64,000 bases of DNA from Struthio camelus (Eukaryota > Chordata > Aves > Struthioniformes > Struthionidae), in the NCBI RefSeq assembly GCF_040807025.1, contig NC_090946.1, forward strand, positions 6,676,001-6,740,000. The letters run 5' to 3'. A program made the translations under genes and the position numbers. The notes under the pieces were generated by a model that saw only the letters and a list, made by a program, of their open reading frames with translations, searched no databases and had not been told where the DNA came from. The first letter of the stretch is position 1; every line of letters begins with the position of its first letter. Of the stretch, positions 11,365 to 22,800 are shown one piece after another.

Positions 11365-12319
11365 CATCATAGCGAGTGGGGTACCCCAGGGGTCGATACT
11401 GGCTTCAATCGTGTTCAAGTTGTTCCTCAGAAACTTGGCTGAAGGGACAGCGTGCGCCCTCAGCGAGTTTGCGGCTGTTCTGAACTGGGAGGTATGGTTG
11501 CAACCCTGGAGGGTTGTAGCGCCGTTCAGTGGGAGCTCGACAGGCTGGAGAGATGAGCAGAGGGGAAGCTCATGAAGTTCAAGCCAAGGAAGGGCAGAGT
11601 CCTGCCCTGCAGGAGAAACACCCTGGTGCAGCAGTACAGGCTGGGGAGTGAGGTGCTGGGAGTGCAGGTGGCCAGCAAGTTGAGCACGAGGCAGCAACGT
11701 GCCCTTGTGGCCAAGAAGGCCAATGATCTCCCGGGCTGCAGTAGGCAAAGCATTGGCAGCAGGTGGAGGGCGGTCATCCTCTCCCTCTCCTCAGCCCTGG
11801 TGAGGCCTCGCCTGGAGTCCCGGGTGCAGGGGTGGGCTCCCCAATACAAGAGAGACATGGAGCTAGTGCAGTGAGTGCAGCTGAGGGTTCCTCAGATGCT
11901 GAAGGGATGGGGGCATAGGAGGAAAGGCTGCGAGAGCTGGGCCTGTTCAGCGTGGAGAAGAGAAGACTTGGGGGGGGGATCTGACCAATGGGTAGAAATA
12001 TCTGAAGGGAGGGTGTCAAGAGGATGGGGCCAGAGCCTTGTCAGAGGGGCCCACTGACAGGAGGAGAGGCAGTGAGCACAAACTGAAGCACAGGCAGGTC
12101 CGTCGGACCATGAGGACAAACGTCTTTGCTGTGGGAGTGACGGAGCGCTGGAACAGGCTGCCCAGCGAGGTCGTGCAGTCCCCATCCGTGGCCATAGTCA
12201 AAAGGCATCTGGCTAGGGTGCTGGGCAGCCCGCTCTAGGTGACCCTGCTGGAGCGGAGGGGTTGGACTAGATGATCTCCAGAGGTCCCTTCCAACCTCCA
12301 CCGCTCTGTGAGTCTGTGA
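11365..12319 (+). mobile_element. CR1 LINE, longer 3' fragment
   Basis: Carries the CR1 ORF2 C-terminal coding region, recognisable in stretches such as GGGGTACCCCAGGGGTCGAT, CTCATGAAGTTCAA, TGTGGCCAAGAAGGCCAA and CAAGAGAGACATGGAGCTAG. It ends with TAGATGATCTCCAGAGGTCC and degenerate CTCTGTGAGTCTGTGA tail repeats. The reading frame is broken by indels and stops, so it cannot encode reverse transcriptase. It is more diverged than the copy at 9471. Confidence 0.93.
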
Positions 12320-13060
12320 CCAGAGCCCCATGGAGGCGCAGAGGCAGACAGAGGTGCCCTTGAGGGGCAGGCAGCCCTGCGCCCCTGAAGGGATGTGCCC
12401 TGCCCCTCCCTAGGGCGGCGGGTCACAGCAGGGGCCTTTGTGACCCCATGGCGCCCCATGGTGTTGTTGGGCACCACTATGGCATGAGCAAGGCAGTGTC
12501 CGGGAGGACGGCAACAGGAAAGGAAGGAGCACGCAGGGCTGCTGAAGGAGCCCTTGAGCGCGCGATGTCTTTCCCTGTCGCCCCGGGCAGCCCCGCAGTG
12601 CGAGGCGTTTCCCCAAGGCACCCCCAGCTCAGACCTGGGTAAGAGGGCTGGGGCTGGGGCTGAGCAGCTCCCCAGGGCCTCAAGGGGGCCCTCGGCCATG
12701 GCCATGGCCAGGAGAGGAAGGAGCAGGCAGGGTGATGGGGTGGGGCTGGAGCTAAGGTGCAGGAGAGCTGGCGCCAGGGCCCAGCACACCTGCAGCGGGC
12801 AGGGGGATGCCAATGTCCCGCAGGGAACCACCCTCTGCTGGTGGGGTTAGCGAAAGGTTTTCCTTCCAAGAACATCTTGGCAAAGCCTGCGGGCATTTTC
12901 CAAATGACACCTTTCGCATGGAAAAGCCACAGCCGTGGGCTCGGCCTTCTCCAGCCAGGCTGTCTGCTAAGCCCAGGGGGACAGTGCAACTGTTTCCAGG
13001 TGCCAGGCCTGGCCTTAGGCTCCTCCATTCCCAACGTCCCCCTTTTCTTCCTCCCTGCAG
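12320..13060 (+). other. Upstream flank or first intron of the MROH-like gene
   Basis: No domain recognised. A possible 5' exon ends at 12638 with donor CTGG/GTAAGA, after acceptor-like CCCCGGGCAG near 12590. Joined to 13061 it would not be in the main reading frame, so it would be untranslated. The sequence just before 13061 (CCTTTTCTTCCTCCCTGCAG) is a strong splice acceptor, so at least one upstream exon should exist. I cannot place it securely. Confidence 0.4.
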
Positions 13061-13896
13061 GATGGAGAGGAGACCTCCCAGGCACCCCCGGGTGGCCTGG
13101 GAGAAGAAGGATGGCTCCATCAGCCGCCCTAGGGTGGCTTTGAAGGAGAAGGAGGAGGATGGACCCCCCAGGCACCCCAGGGTGGCCTGGGAGAAGGAAA
13201 AGAAGGATGGCTCCATCAGCTGCCCTAGGGCAGCTTTGAAGGAGAAGGATGGACCCCCCAGGCACCCCAGGGTGGCCTGGGAGAAGGATGGCTCCGTCAG
13301 CCGCCCTAGCGTGGCTTTGAAGGAGGAGGATGGACCCCCCAGGCACCCCAGGGTGGCCTGGGAGAAGAAGGATGGCTCCGTCAGCTGCCCTAGGGCGGCT
13401 TTGAAGGAGAAGGAGGAGGATGGACCCCCCAGGCACCCCAGGGTGGCCTGGGAGAAGGAAAAGGAGGATGGCTCCATCAGGTGCCCTGAGGTGGCTTTGA
13501 AGGAGGAGGACAGATCCCCCAGGCTCCCAAGGGTGGCCTGGGAGGAGGATGAGAAGGATGGCTCCATCAGCTGCCCTAGGGTGGCTTTGAAGGAGGAGGA
13601 AGAGGATGGACCTCCCAGGCACCCAAAGGAAGCCTTGGAGGAGGAGGAGGAGGACGGAGGCCCTTCAGAGAGCCACCCCAGGAGGGCCTGGGAAGAGGAG
13701 GAGGAGGAGGAGGAGGAGGAGGAGGAGGAGGAGGAGGACGAGGATGAGGACGAGGACGAGGACGAGGACGAGGAGGAGGAGGAGGGTGGACCCTCCACCT
13801 CCACCAGGGTTGCCTGGGAGGAGGAGGAGGAGGATGGAGGCCCTTCAGGGAGCAGCTCGCAGCCGGAGCAGTGCTCGCTCCAGCCATTGCAGCCAG
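13061..13896 (+). CDS. MROH-like exon 1: coding minisatellite and Glu/Asp tract
   Basis: Acceptor CTCCCTGCAG at 13060, donor CCAG/GTGAGT at 13897; ends with one base of a split codon. About seven units of roughly 30 residues each pair a PPRHPRVAWEK half with a DGSISCPRAALKE half. A Glu-rich segment follows, then an uninterrupted Glu run and an alternating Asp-Glu run (about 13690-13790), and a Ser/Pro/Gln-rich end. The segment should be disordered. I know of no equivalent in the conserved part of the family. Confidence 0.85.
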
Positions 13897-16800
13897 GTGA
13901 GTGAGTGGGCACCCCTGGGCTGGGCAGGACCGGGGGCTGCGAGCCCATAGCTGGGCACAGGCCTCAACTGGTTCCTGTCTCCTGCCAGCCCCGACAGCTC
14001 TGCCCACTCTCTTTCTTGGTCACATCTAGGGCAGCTTCTGCCAGGAGAGGAGGAAGCCCTGGGAAGCATGCGCACCTTTCTGCGAAGCGGAGGCAAGGTA
14101 ACGGCAGGCACTTGTGCCTGGGCTGTGCCTGCATCTCCTGGTGGGTGGCCCCTGCACGTGCAACGCTCAGGCGGCCCCGCAAGGGCTGCTGGCTGTGCAG
14201 AGCTGCTCCCGTAGAGGCACGCCACGCACCACTGCGTGGCCGCAAACGCTCCGGTGCTGCTGCCCATGCCTCTGGCGCACTTATGCTCTCCGTCTCTCTC
14301 GTCCTGCTGCTGCCAGGAAGAGGCCGAGAAGCTGCAGTTTCTGGCCGACGTGTGCATCCTCTGCAGAGGCGCCAGCACGGATGTCTTGCTGCGGGTCCTG
14401 CTTTTCCTGTGCAGGGTGGATCTGGCAAAGGCAATCGAGGTGAGGGCGCAGGCCGGGGCCTGGGGGAGTGGGCAAGCCTAGCCGGGCACTGGCACACCAG
14501 GGAGGCCAGGACTGGGGTGCGTGAGCGTGGGAAGGTGGGGAGCCCTTGCTCGTGAGCGCAGCCCTGCCCACTGCAGGGCTCCAGAAGCCACCGAGAGCGG
14601 GGCGACGAGGGGGCTGCCCTGGGTGCCAGCGCTGGGGTGCGACGGGGGCACCTGGGCTCTGCCAGCCTGGCAGGCTCCTCGCTGGCTGCTGACAGCTCCC
14701 ACGCCGCGTCCTCGCTGCGCTCTCCAGGTGCTGTTGCGAGAGGAGCCCGTGGAGCAGCTGAGCACTGCGGTGCGGCAGCAAGCCTTCCTCGCCATCGCTG
14801 CAATGAGGTAGCTGCCCCAGCCCCTGCCTTGCTCAAGGCCTCCACAGCCTACGGACCTGACGGCACCAGCTGCAGCTGGGCGGCATCTCCCGTTCGGGGG
14901 CAGTCTGAGCGAGGCGTCTGCGGAGCCTCTGCTCTCCCCTGCACGGGCCTTGACAGTGCTGGAGACGGGAGGGCAGAGAGGGCCCCGGGACCCTGTCCAG
15001 TGTCTCTGGACTTTGCTCACGAAGGCTGAGGCAGGAGATGCAGAGGGTATCGGGCACATGCTGCCGGACCGTCCTCTGTCCCTGGGCCAGCATCACAGGA
15101 GGAAGAGGCACCTCCCCAGGGGCCTCCCCACCTCGCAGCCCTAGCAGCATAGGCTCTGCCGCCCACGAGCTCTGGAGGTGCCACTGTCAGCCGCCGGCTC
15201 TGAGCAGCGCCTCTCCCTCCTTGCAGCAAAGCGAAGCTGGTGCTAGATGGCAACCAGAAGACAAGCCTCCTCCAGTCCTGCTTCTGCGCGGTCTTCTTCC
15301 TTCCTCCGACAGAGCACATGCAGAGCCTGCAGGCTGCCCTCTACTCCAAGGTACGCCCTGGCCGAGGGCTGCAGAGCCCGACAGTCCCCCTGGGCTGGTC
15401 CCCGGCTGCTCTGTGCCGAGAGATGAGCGCAAGCTCCAAGCCAGAGCAGCACTGCAGCGCGGCTTTCCCACCCTCGTGCCTTTTCCCCCTTGCCCTGGCG
15501 ATGGCCCCGTGTAGTGTCGCCAAGCTGGTCCTCGTGCGGCAGCTCCTCTGCCCTAAGCCTCTCCCTGGGCACCGCAGGGCCCTGGGTGGCCCCCTCAGGC
15601 TGCAGGGATTCAAGCCCCTCTCCTGCAGGCAGGGGGCTCCAGGGAAGAAGTGCCACAAGCCTCTGTCTTCCTTGCAGACGCTGGCTGCCCTGGACAGCAT
15701 GCTGCAGGCGCTGGTGCTCACATGTCTCTCGCCTGCTCTCCTGGAGCTGCAGAACATCCTGCAGGTGTGGCATTTACGCAAAGAGTGGCCTTCACAGGGA
15801 CCGACTGTTTCTCACCCCAAAACAAAGGGACTCTCTGGAGGGGACCTCCCTCTGCTCGGCCCCGCAGCGCTAGGGGCAGAGAGCATGCTGCAGGGAGAGG
15901 AGCGTCTCCCTCGGGGGAGCGAGGCTTCCCCACCGTGCTCTTCTGCAAGCCCAGTGTCTCCTGGCTGCAGTCAAGAGTCCTTTCTTGCCCACCCGACTCC
16001 TGCAGGGGAAGGCAAAGCCCTAAGCCCTGGCCCTCCGCGACAGGAGGGCCCAGCGGGCCCTTTCGGGCAAGCAGCAGAGGCTGCAGGAGCCACGGGAGCC
16101 TGCTGCCTGCCTGGCTCCAGCCGCTCAGCCGAGGGGACTTGTCCCTAGTTTGGGGGGACTCGCAAGGCAAGAACCCACTTACGGGCTTTGCTCCTGCTCC
16201 CAGGAGCTGAAGGGCAAAGCCGAGCGGGCATCAGCAGAGCTGCCTCACTTGCAGCAGCTGGCAGGTCACCGCGCAGACCAGCAGCTTTTCTCCTCCCAGG
16301 TCCTGCTGCCCTTCCTCCGGTCCAAGCAAGCAGCCACGCGCCAGAGGGCTGTGGGGCGCATTGCCGAGCTCACGCAGCTCCTGGTCATCCCTCCCTTGCT
16401 CAAGGTAAGCCGCCTCAGGTCCAGGCAACCTCCAGCCGCCCCATCACCCCTCCATGGTGCTCCGGAGCCTTCTGCAGCTCCGCGCTGCCTCCAAGGGAAG
16501 CCTGGCTACAAGGTAGGGCACTCAGCAAGGCCCTGCCCTGAAGCTATGCTCTTGGCCATGCCTCGGTGGGCTTCCTTCTGCAGGCCCTGCTCTCTCAGAC
16601 GCCACCTCTGCTCGCAGCCCTGGGCAGGGCAGCACTGCCCTGGGCACACGCTGTGGGCCCAACAGCTCTGGCAGCCCTCCCTGCCCAGCCCCTTTGGTAG
16701 GCCCTCCACAGCTCCCGCTCACCTGCGGTCCAGTCACGGCTTAAATGTGGCCTCGGGGCTTTGGTGGCAAGCAGCACCCTTCAGCCCTGCCTCCCTCCCC

Positions 16801-19800
16801 CAGGTCCGCTCGCCCTTGGAAAGAAGCAGTGACGGCCCTGACGACTGCAGAAGGAAGCAGTTCTCCATCCTGGGCGGGCTGGTGGGACACGTCATCCTGT
16901 GCTGTGCCTGCCAGGACCAAGGCACCAGTCACGGAGCTGCAGAAGCTCTTCATCACCTGTACACGTTCATCCTACAGGAAGAAAGTAAGAGAAGCGGCCG
17001 CAGGCTGAGTCCTTCCACACACGCACAGAGCCAGGCAAGGGCAGGCAAGGCACCGTGCTGCCTCAGCCACTCTCCGCAGCAGCAGCAAAGCGCCAGAAAC
17101 TCCTGCATTGTAGGCGCAGGGCAAGCACTGCGTAAAGGCCAGGGCTCACAGAGCCCAGGCTCAGTGTAGCGGGCCCGTAAGCAGGAGGCCATGGGGGATG
17201 TGACCTGTAGCCAGCTCTCTGGGGAGAGAGGGGGCATGCACACACTACTTAATAAACAGCAGCCACCTCCTAGACTTCACGCAGGGCCGTCAGCTGCCTT
17301 GCTGGAATCCCTCGCCCGCTTACCAACGGGCTGGAAAACCTTCAGCAGCCCCTGCTCCTCTTAGGGCTTGTGTCTCGCTTCCTACTAGAACGGCTGCTCA
17401 AACGCCTCTGCCTTGTGGTAGTCTTAAAAGCCGTTTCCCCTCCCACCTGCCTTGCGATAGGCCCAGGACTTCCCCGGAAAGCCTGCTCCCCATCCATTTC
17501 TGGCACGCCTGCTTTCTCTGCCAGCAACGTTTCTCGCTGAGGCCTGCAGGGTACCACCTCTGAGTCACCATCCTCCCTCCTAATTGCCGTGTGTCTCCCC
17601 TCCTGGCCAGGCATGGAGCTGTCCCACGATAGCCCAAAGCACCTGCAGATCCAAAAGGACAGGGAAGAGGCAAAAAGCCGCCTTTCGCCGCCCAACGACG
17701 TTAGGGAAATCACGGCGGTAAGGAGCGTCTCCGTTGCTGGGACTGCCAGCCGTGGGGTCAGCATGATGCTCAGATGGACAGAGGGACCCTTTGACAGGGG
17801 GACTAACGGGTGCTTGCCATCATCGGGCAGGGGGCTCACCTTGTTCTTGAGCATGGACTAGCCACAAGTTTGTGGCCTGGCCCCCTCCCCCCCCCACCAG
17901 AGCTCTGCTTCCCCACAGGAGCAGCAGAGGGGCACCCTGAGCCCAACCGCCCACTTCCTGCCTGGGGCCATCACCCAGCCCAGCTCAACCCCTGCTCCTG
18001 GCTCTCCTGGCAGCACAGAGCCAGCACTGCCACACGCTTCTCTCCAGAGCCGCTCTCACTGCTCAGCTGGGCAGCAGCCAGCAGCACGAGGGCACTGCGT
18101 GTGATGCCTCTCTCTTCCCTGCCTCCTTTCTCCTCTAGATGTTTGCAAAATACCTCCAGGCCTCGGAGAGAGCAGATCTCATTGTCGTAGCCATCAGGGC
18201 CATGAGCTGCTCCAGTGCCTTTGTCACACAGGCAGCCGCTCACATGCTGGATGTGCTGGTGACAGAGGACGCCTCTCAGCTGAAGCACGTAAGTCACCCG
18301 CGGCTGGCATGGCCAGGGCTCGAGGCCTGCAGGGCATTGTTTTTCCTCTGAACGCAGGTCTCCCTCCCAGGCACCTAAGAGCCTTTGAGGCCAGCACGGA
18401 GTGGTGGGAAGGGAAGCAGTTGTCGGTGGGAGCTGGAGAAATGCCTCCCTCCATGCCATGTGCCCTGCAGGTGGCCATCATCATGAGGTGCATGTGCAGC
18501 TGCCTGATGGCCATCAAAGAGGCATCTGCCCGGCACAGCGTGAACAGGGCTCTTCTGGAGCTGACCTGCGCACACCCTCACGAGGCAGTCCTGAGCCTCT
18601 TGTACTGTTCGCCGGCATGCAACAGGTACGGGGCTCAGCTGCCTGCAGGGCTCAGGGCCCAGCAGCCTTGGGAGCTCATGCCATGGGGGCTACCAGAGAG
18701 GTGGAGATCTCCAGGACCCCTGCTGAGGGACTGGCCCCAGTGCTGGTGCATGAGCCAGGGCTGCAGCAGGCAGAGGTGATCAGGCCTGCCTGGAGCGCTG
18801 CTCGAGTGAGCCGCAGAGCCTGGCTACCTTGGTGCCTGCCTGCGCCATAAGGAACTGCAGCTCGGCCACGTGCTGCTGGTGGGGCAGGGCGCACTGGCTG
18901 TTGCTAGCAAAGGGCAGTGGGCAGAGGCAGGGCTGGTGGCCAGCCTGGGCCCTCCAGGGCAGCCAGGCCACGGCGCGCCCAAGGCAGCCTGCTGACAGAG
19001 CGCTCGGGGCCTACAGCGCTGCCAAGGCCATGTGGCGGGTGATGGTCTCGGAGCCCGGCGCTGCAGAGAAGGTGCTGCCCGAACTACTGAGGCTGCTGGA
19101 GGACTCTGGGACCCATGCTGCTGGACCACTGGGCAAGACATCCGCCTTCATCGGGAACAACGCGGGCATCCTTTCGTGGGCTGTGAGTTTCCAGGCGAGG
19201 CCTCCATCACCTTCAGGGCTGCGCTTGCCTCCCCAGGCAAGAGGCAGCGCTCCCTTTCGCCTTCCCCATCTGCCCCCCAAGCTGGCACCTCCCACAGGGC
19301 GCACACACCTCAGGGCCATGGCCAGCAGGGCTCTGCCCAGCGTCTAGCCTCTGCTGGGCCAGTGCACTGGGCTGCCGAGCACCGCCTGGAGCCCTGCGCG
19401 CACAAGCACGAGGCCTGCCTGGGCAGCTCTCTGGCCTCCTGGGTCTCTGCATCTCCTGGCCTTCCTCAGCAGGCTGGAAGCTTGTGTGAGGGGCAGGCTT
19501 AGCGGTTGGGGCCGGGCTCAGGGCCAGGCAGGGCCCACGCACAGCCCAAGCAGGCTGCAAGGGCTGACACAGGAGATACGCGAGAGCCGCCCCCCAGGTT
19601 GATGTCCATGCCCACGCAGGGAGGCTCGATGGGCCCATGTCACAAACAGGAGCTGAGCCTCAAGAGTTTCCATGACTTAGCCCTGCCCAGACAGCCAGGC
19701 CGCGCGCACACTGCGCTGCATCTGCTGGGGCGCAGGGCAGCGCCTGAGCCTCACGCCCCAAGCTCGGCCAGGGCAACACCGTCTCATCATTGACAACCGT

Positions 19801-22800
19801 CTCTGGGGGTTTGTTGCAGGCAACCAGGGCGCTGCACGAGATTCTCCATCAGCCCCTCTGCCCCCAGGAGGTGAAGCTCTTTTTCCCCCAACTCCTCCTG
19901 GCACTGCTCTTCCGCATTTCCCTCGCTCTCGAGATGATGCCAGAGGAGGTTGCTGTCTTCTGGGGGGAATGCCAACAGCATCAGGCTGCTGCCTCCAGCC
20001 CCACCAGGTACTGCCTCCCACTTCCCCCACCTCTGCCCTGCACCTGGAGCCAAGGCCAGGGCTCCCAGGGTGACCTGGCCTTTCCTCTGCGGGCAGGTGC
20101 GCAGCGGAGGCCATGAAAGCACTGCTCTGCTGGGCTAACTACAAGAGCCAAGTGCTTGCCATGGAGAGCAAGGGCGCCTGGGACATGCTCCTCACTGCCG
20201 CCACCCACCACTGCGGAGTGGCTTTGCTGGCCATGTGAGAGCCCCCTCCTCCCCGCTCTCCCCTAGCCCTTCTCCCCACTGGTGGGACACCCTATACAAT
20301 CCCCTTCCTCGTGGCTGACAGGCCGGCCCCAGCTCTCCACAAAGGAGCTGCACTCTCAGCCCTCGTCACTGAGGGATGGCACAGGGGAACGACAAAGGGC
20401 TGGGTGTGGATTCGGGGGGTGGTCTCGCTCTGTCACAGCCCAGCTCTGAGAGCTCCTGGAGGAGAGCTGGTGTTACCAGGCACAAAAGAGGGTGATGCAC
20501 AGCAGCAGTCGCCTCCCCCACCCCCACCCCCACCCCGGGCAGCCCAGCAGGGAAGGGGCAGGAGGCACAGGGGAACACTGCAAGAGCCCGCGGGGTGGGG
20601 GCACGGGGCATGACTCCACAGTGCGCAGGACATGGGTTATGCTGCAAGGCAGACTTCAGGGCAGGAAGGGAGCTTCTCCAGCCTCCTCCACCAAAACGAG
20701 CCTCCTCATGTTGGGCACTGCCTTTCTAATGGCAAGGTGCAGCGGCAAAACAAATGCTGCTGGAGCTGAGCACAAACATGGCCTCGCCCTGCCTGGCCTG
20801 GCCTGGCCTGTGGGAGAACACCTAGACTGGGCAGTGCCATCCCACAAGAGGTTGGCCTGCCCTGCTCAAGGCCAACGCTACCTTTTTCCCCCCTGCCAGA
20901 GAGATGAGGAAGGCCCCCAGGCCCCAGCGTGCCTACATCTTCTACCACCTGCTAGAGCTGCTCAGCAGGGAGAAGCCCTCCCATGAGATCCCTGCTATGG
21001 CTTTCCTCGTCGAGGTGAGCTCAGCGGCCAGCAGTGCATCTCTGGGGTGCCTCAAACCACTCTGCTCTCTTGTGCCCACCACTGCACCGTGGGTGGCAAT
21101 GAATGGAGTAGGGTGGTGGGTGCACTCCGAGCAGTACCTCGGTCCATTTCTGGTGGGGGAACGCTTGCCACTACCTGTATTTCCTATCTATCTGCTTTGT
21201 GCCTGCTCTCCCTACTCAACTGCTCCTCAGAGGCATGACAGTAAGAGGCTGCAGCTGGTGGCCTGGCCTGGAGGAACAAGCGAGCTAGCTGCACAGCATG
21301 CCCTGAGGCACAGGACAGGGCCACAGGGGCTCTCCCAACCACTGCTGCCTTCAGGCTGGCCCTTGCCCGGGTCTGGTGGCCTTGCCCTCAGCTGGTGGTT
21401 GGATCCAGCACTGCAGGATATGGGGAGTCCTGCAGCTTTGTCAGTCTGCCACTGCTGTGTGTGTTTCAGCTGCTGGGCTGTGCTGACCTCAGAGGAGAGG
21501 ACCATCACATCCTGAACCTCTTCCTGAGATACCTGCAAAGCCAGAGCTCGGTGATGCGCAGGCTGGTGTTCAGGGGCCTCCTCAGGCTGTGGGAGAGACC
21601 TGAGATGGTGAGCGAGCGGGGACAGCCAGCTGAAGCCATGCCAGAGGCCTGGGGCTGGGCAGGAGGGGCTGGGTAACTCAGTAGCTTACAGCTCAAGAGC
21701 TGTCCTCTTCCTCTGCCCACTTTGGGAGTCCTTTGGGACAGGGCCCTGGCTCTGCTGCACAAAGAGAAAGGCACCGGTGCCGGCGGCAGACCCCAGCCCT
21801 GCACCAAGCAAGCCACCTCCAAACCACCTCAGTCACGAGAATGCTGTGCTGAAGGAAGTTGCCTTTCCCACAGGCAAGGAAAATGCAGGCCCTGGTGCCA
21901 GCCCTCATGGAGAGCCTGCAGGACGCAGACACGGACATCCGCGAGAAGGCCCTAGCTCTGCTCAGCAGCATGATCCATCTCCTGGACGGGCAGAGGGCCA
22001 GCCTCATCGTTCCGCAGCTGGCTGAGAAACTCTTGCCACTCTTCGATGATGTAAGGCTCGGGAGAGAGTCGGGGGCCCGCTGGGTCCCCCAGGATCTGAT
22101 GCGGATGGCCAGCCCAGGCTGCTCCAGCCACATTGAGCCCCTTGCCCATCGTGGTTTTGGAGCAGCCAGGGCTGAGCTCCTCTCCTCTTCCTTCCCACCA
22201 GGAGTCCGGCTGCGTCAGAAACCTCTCCATCAACCTCCTGAAAGATATGATGACAATGGTAGCGGGCACCACAAGAAAACTGATGAGGAAGCAAGTGCAG
22301 AGGAGCCTGCTCCTCCTCTTCTTCCACTTGCACGACCAGGTCCAGAGCGTGGCCCAGGTGTGGATTTCTGACCTGACCAGTCATTGCAGGAGGGCAATGC
22401 TGACCCCTTCCCCACCTTGGCTGGGCCTCAGCATCAAGAGCAAAGGCTGCCGGCAGTCGCTCCCTTTGAATGGGTGTTACCTTGAGGCCCAACCTCCGGA
22501 GGCCCTGAGCAGGGCACAGAGCCTCCTCCCTGTCTCTACCAAGCCACCCACTGCCCTGCCTTCATCCTCCTGCCATGCCTCTTCCTGCACAGATGGACAG
22601 AGAGCTGAGGTCCCCTCACAGCCCCGCTCCCTCCCTACAGCCCTCCACCAGTGCGGGCCATAGCAAGAGCCCCGGCAGGCCCAGAGAAGCTGGCCATTTC
22701 CCAGAGCTCCTCTACCTGCTCCAACAAGGCTCGGCAGCCATCCATGGCCAAAACAGCCTAAGCACTCGAGGCCCCACAGGCTTCCCAGCTGTCCTGCAGG

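Noticed and set aside
11365..12319. A host gene in the 11.4-12.3 kb open frames
   Set aside because: The sequence is CR1 ORF2 plus its 3' tail, with broken frames.
12477..13948. Minus-strand frames of 381-398 codons opposite MROH-like exon 1, including a long Ser run
   Set aside because: They are the complement of the coding minisatellite and of the GAG/GAC run. The plus frame alone joins in phase to the family body and has splice signals.
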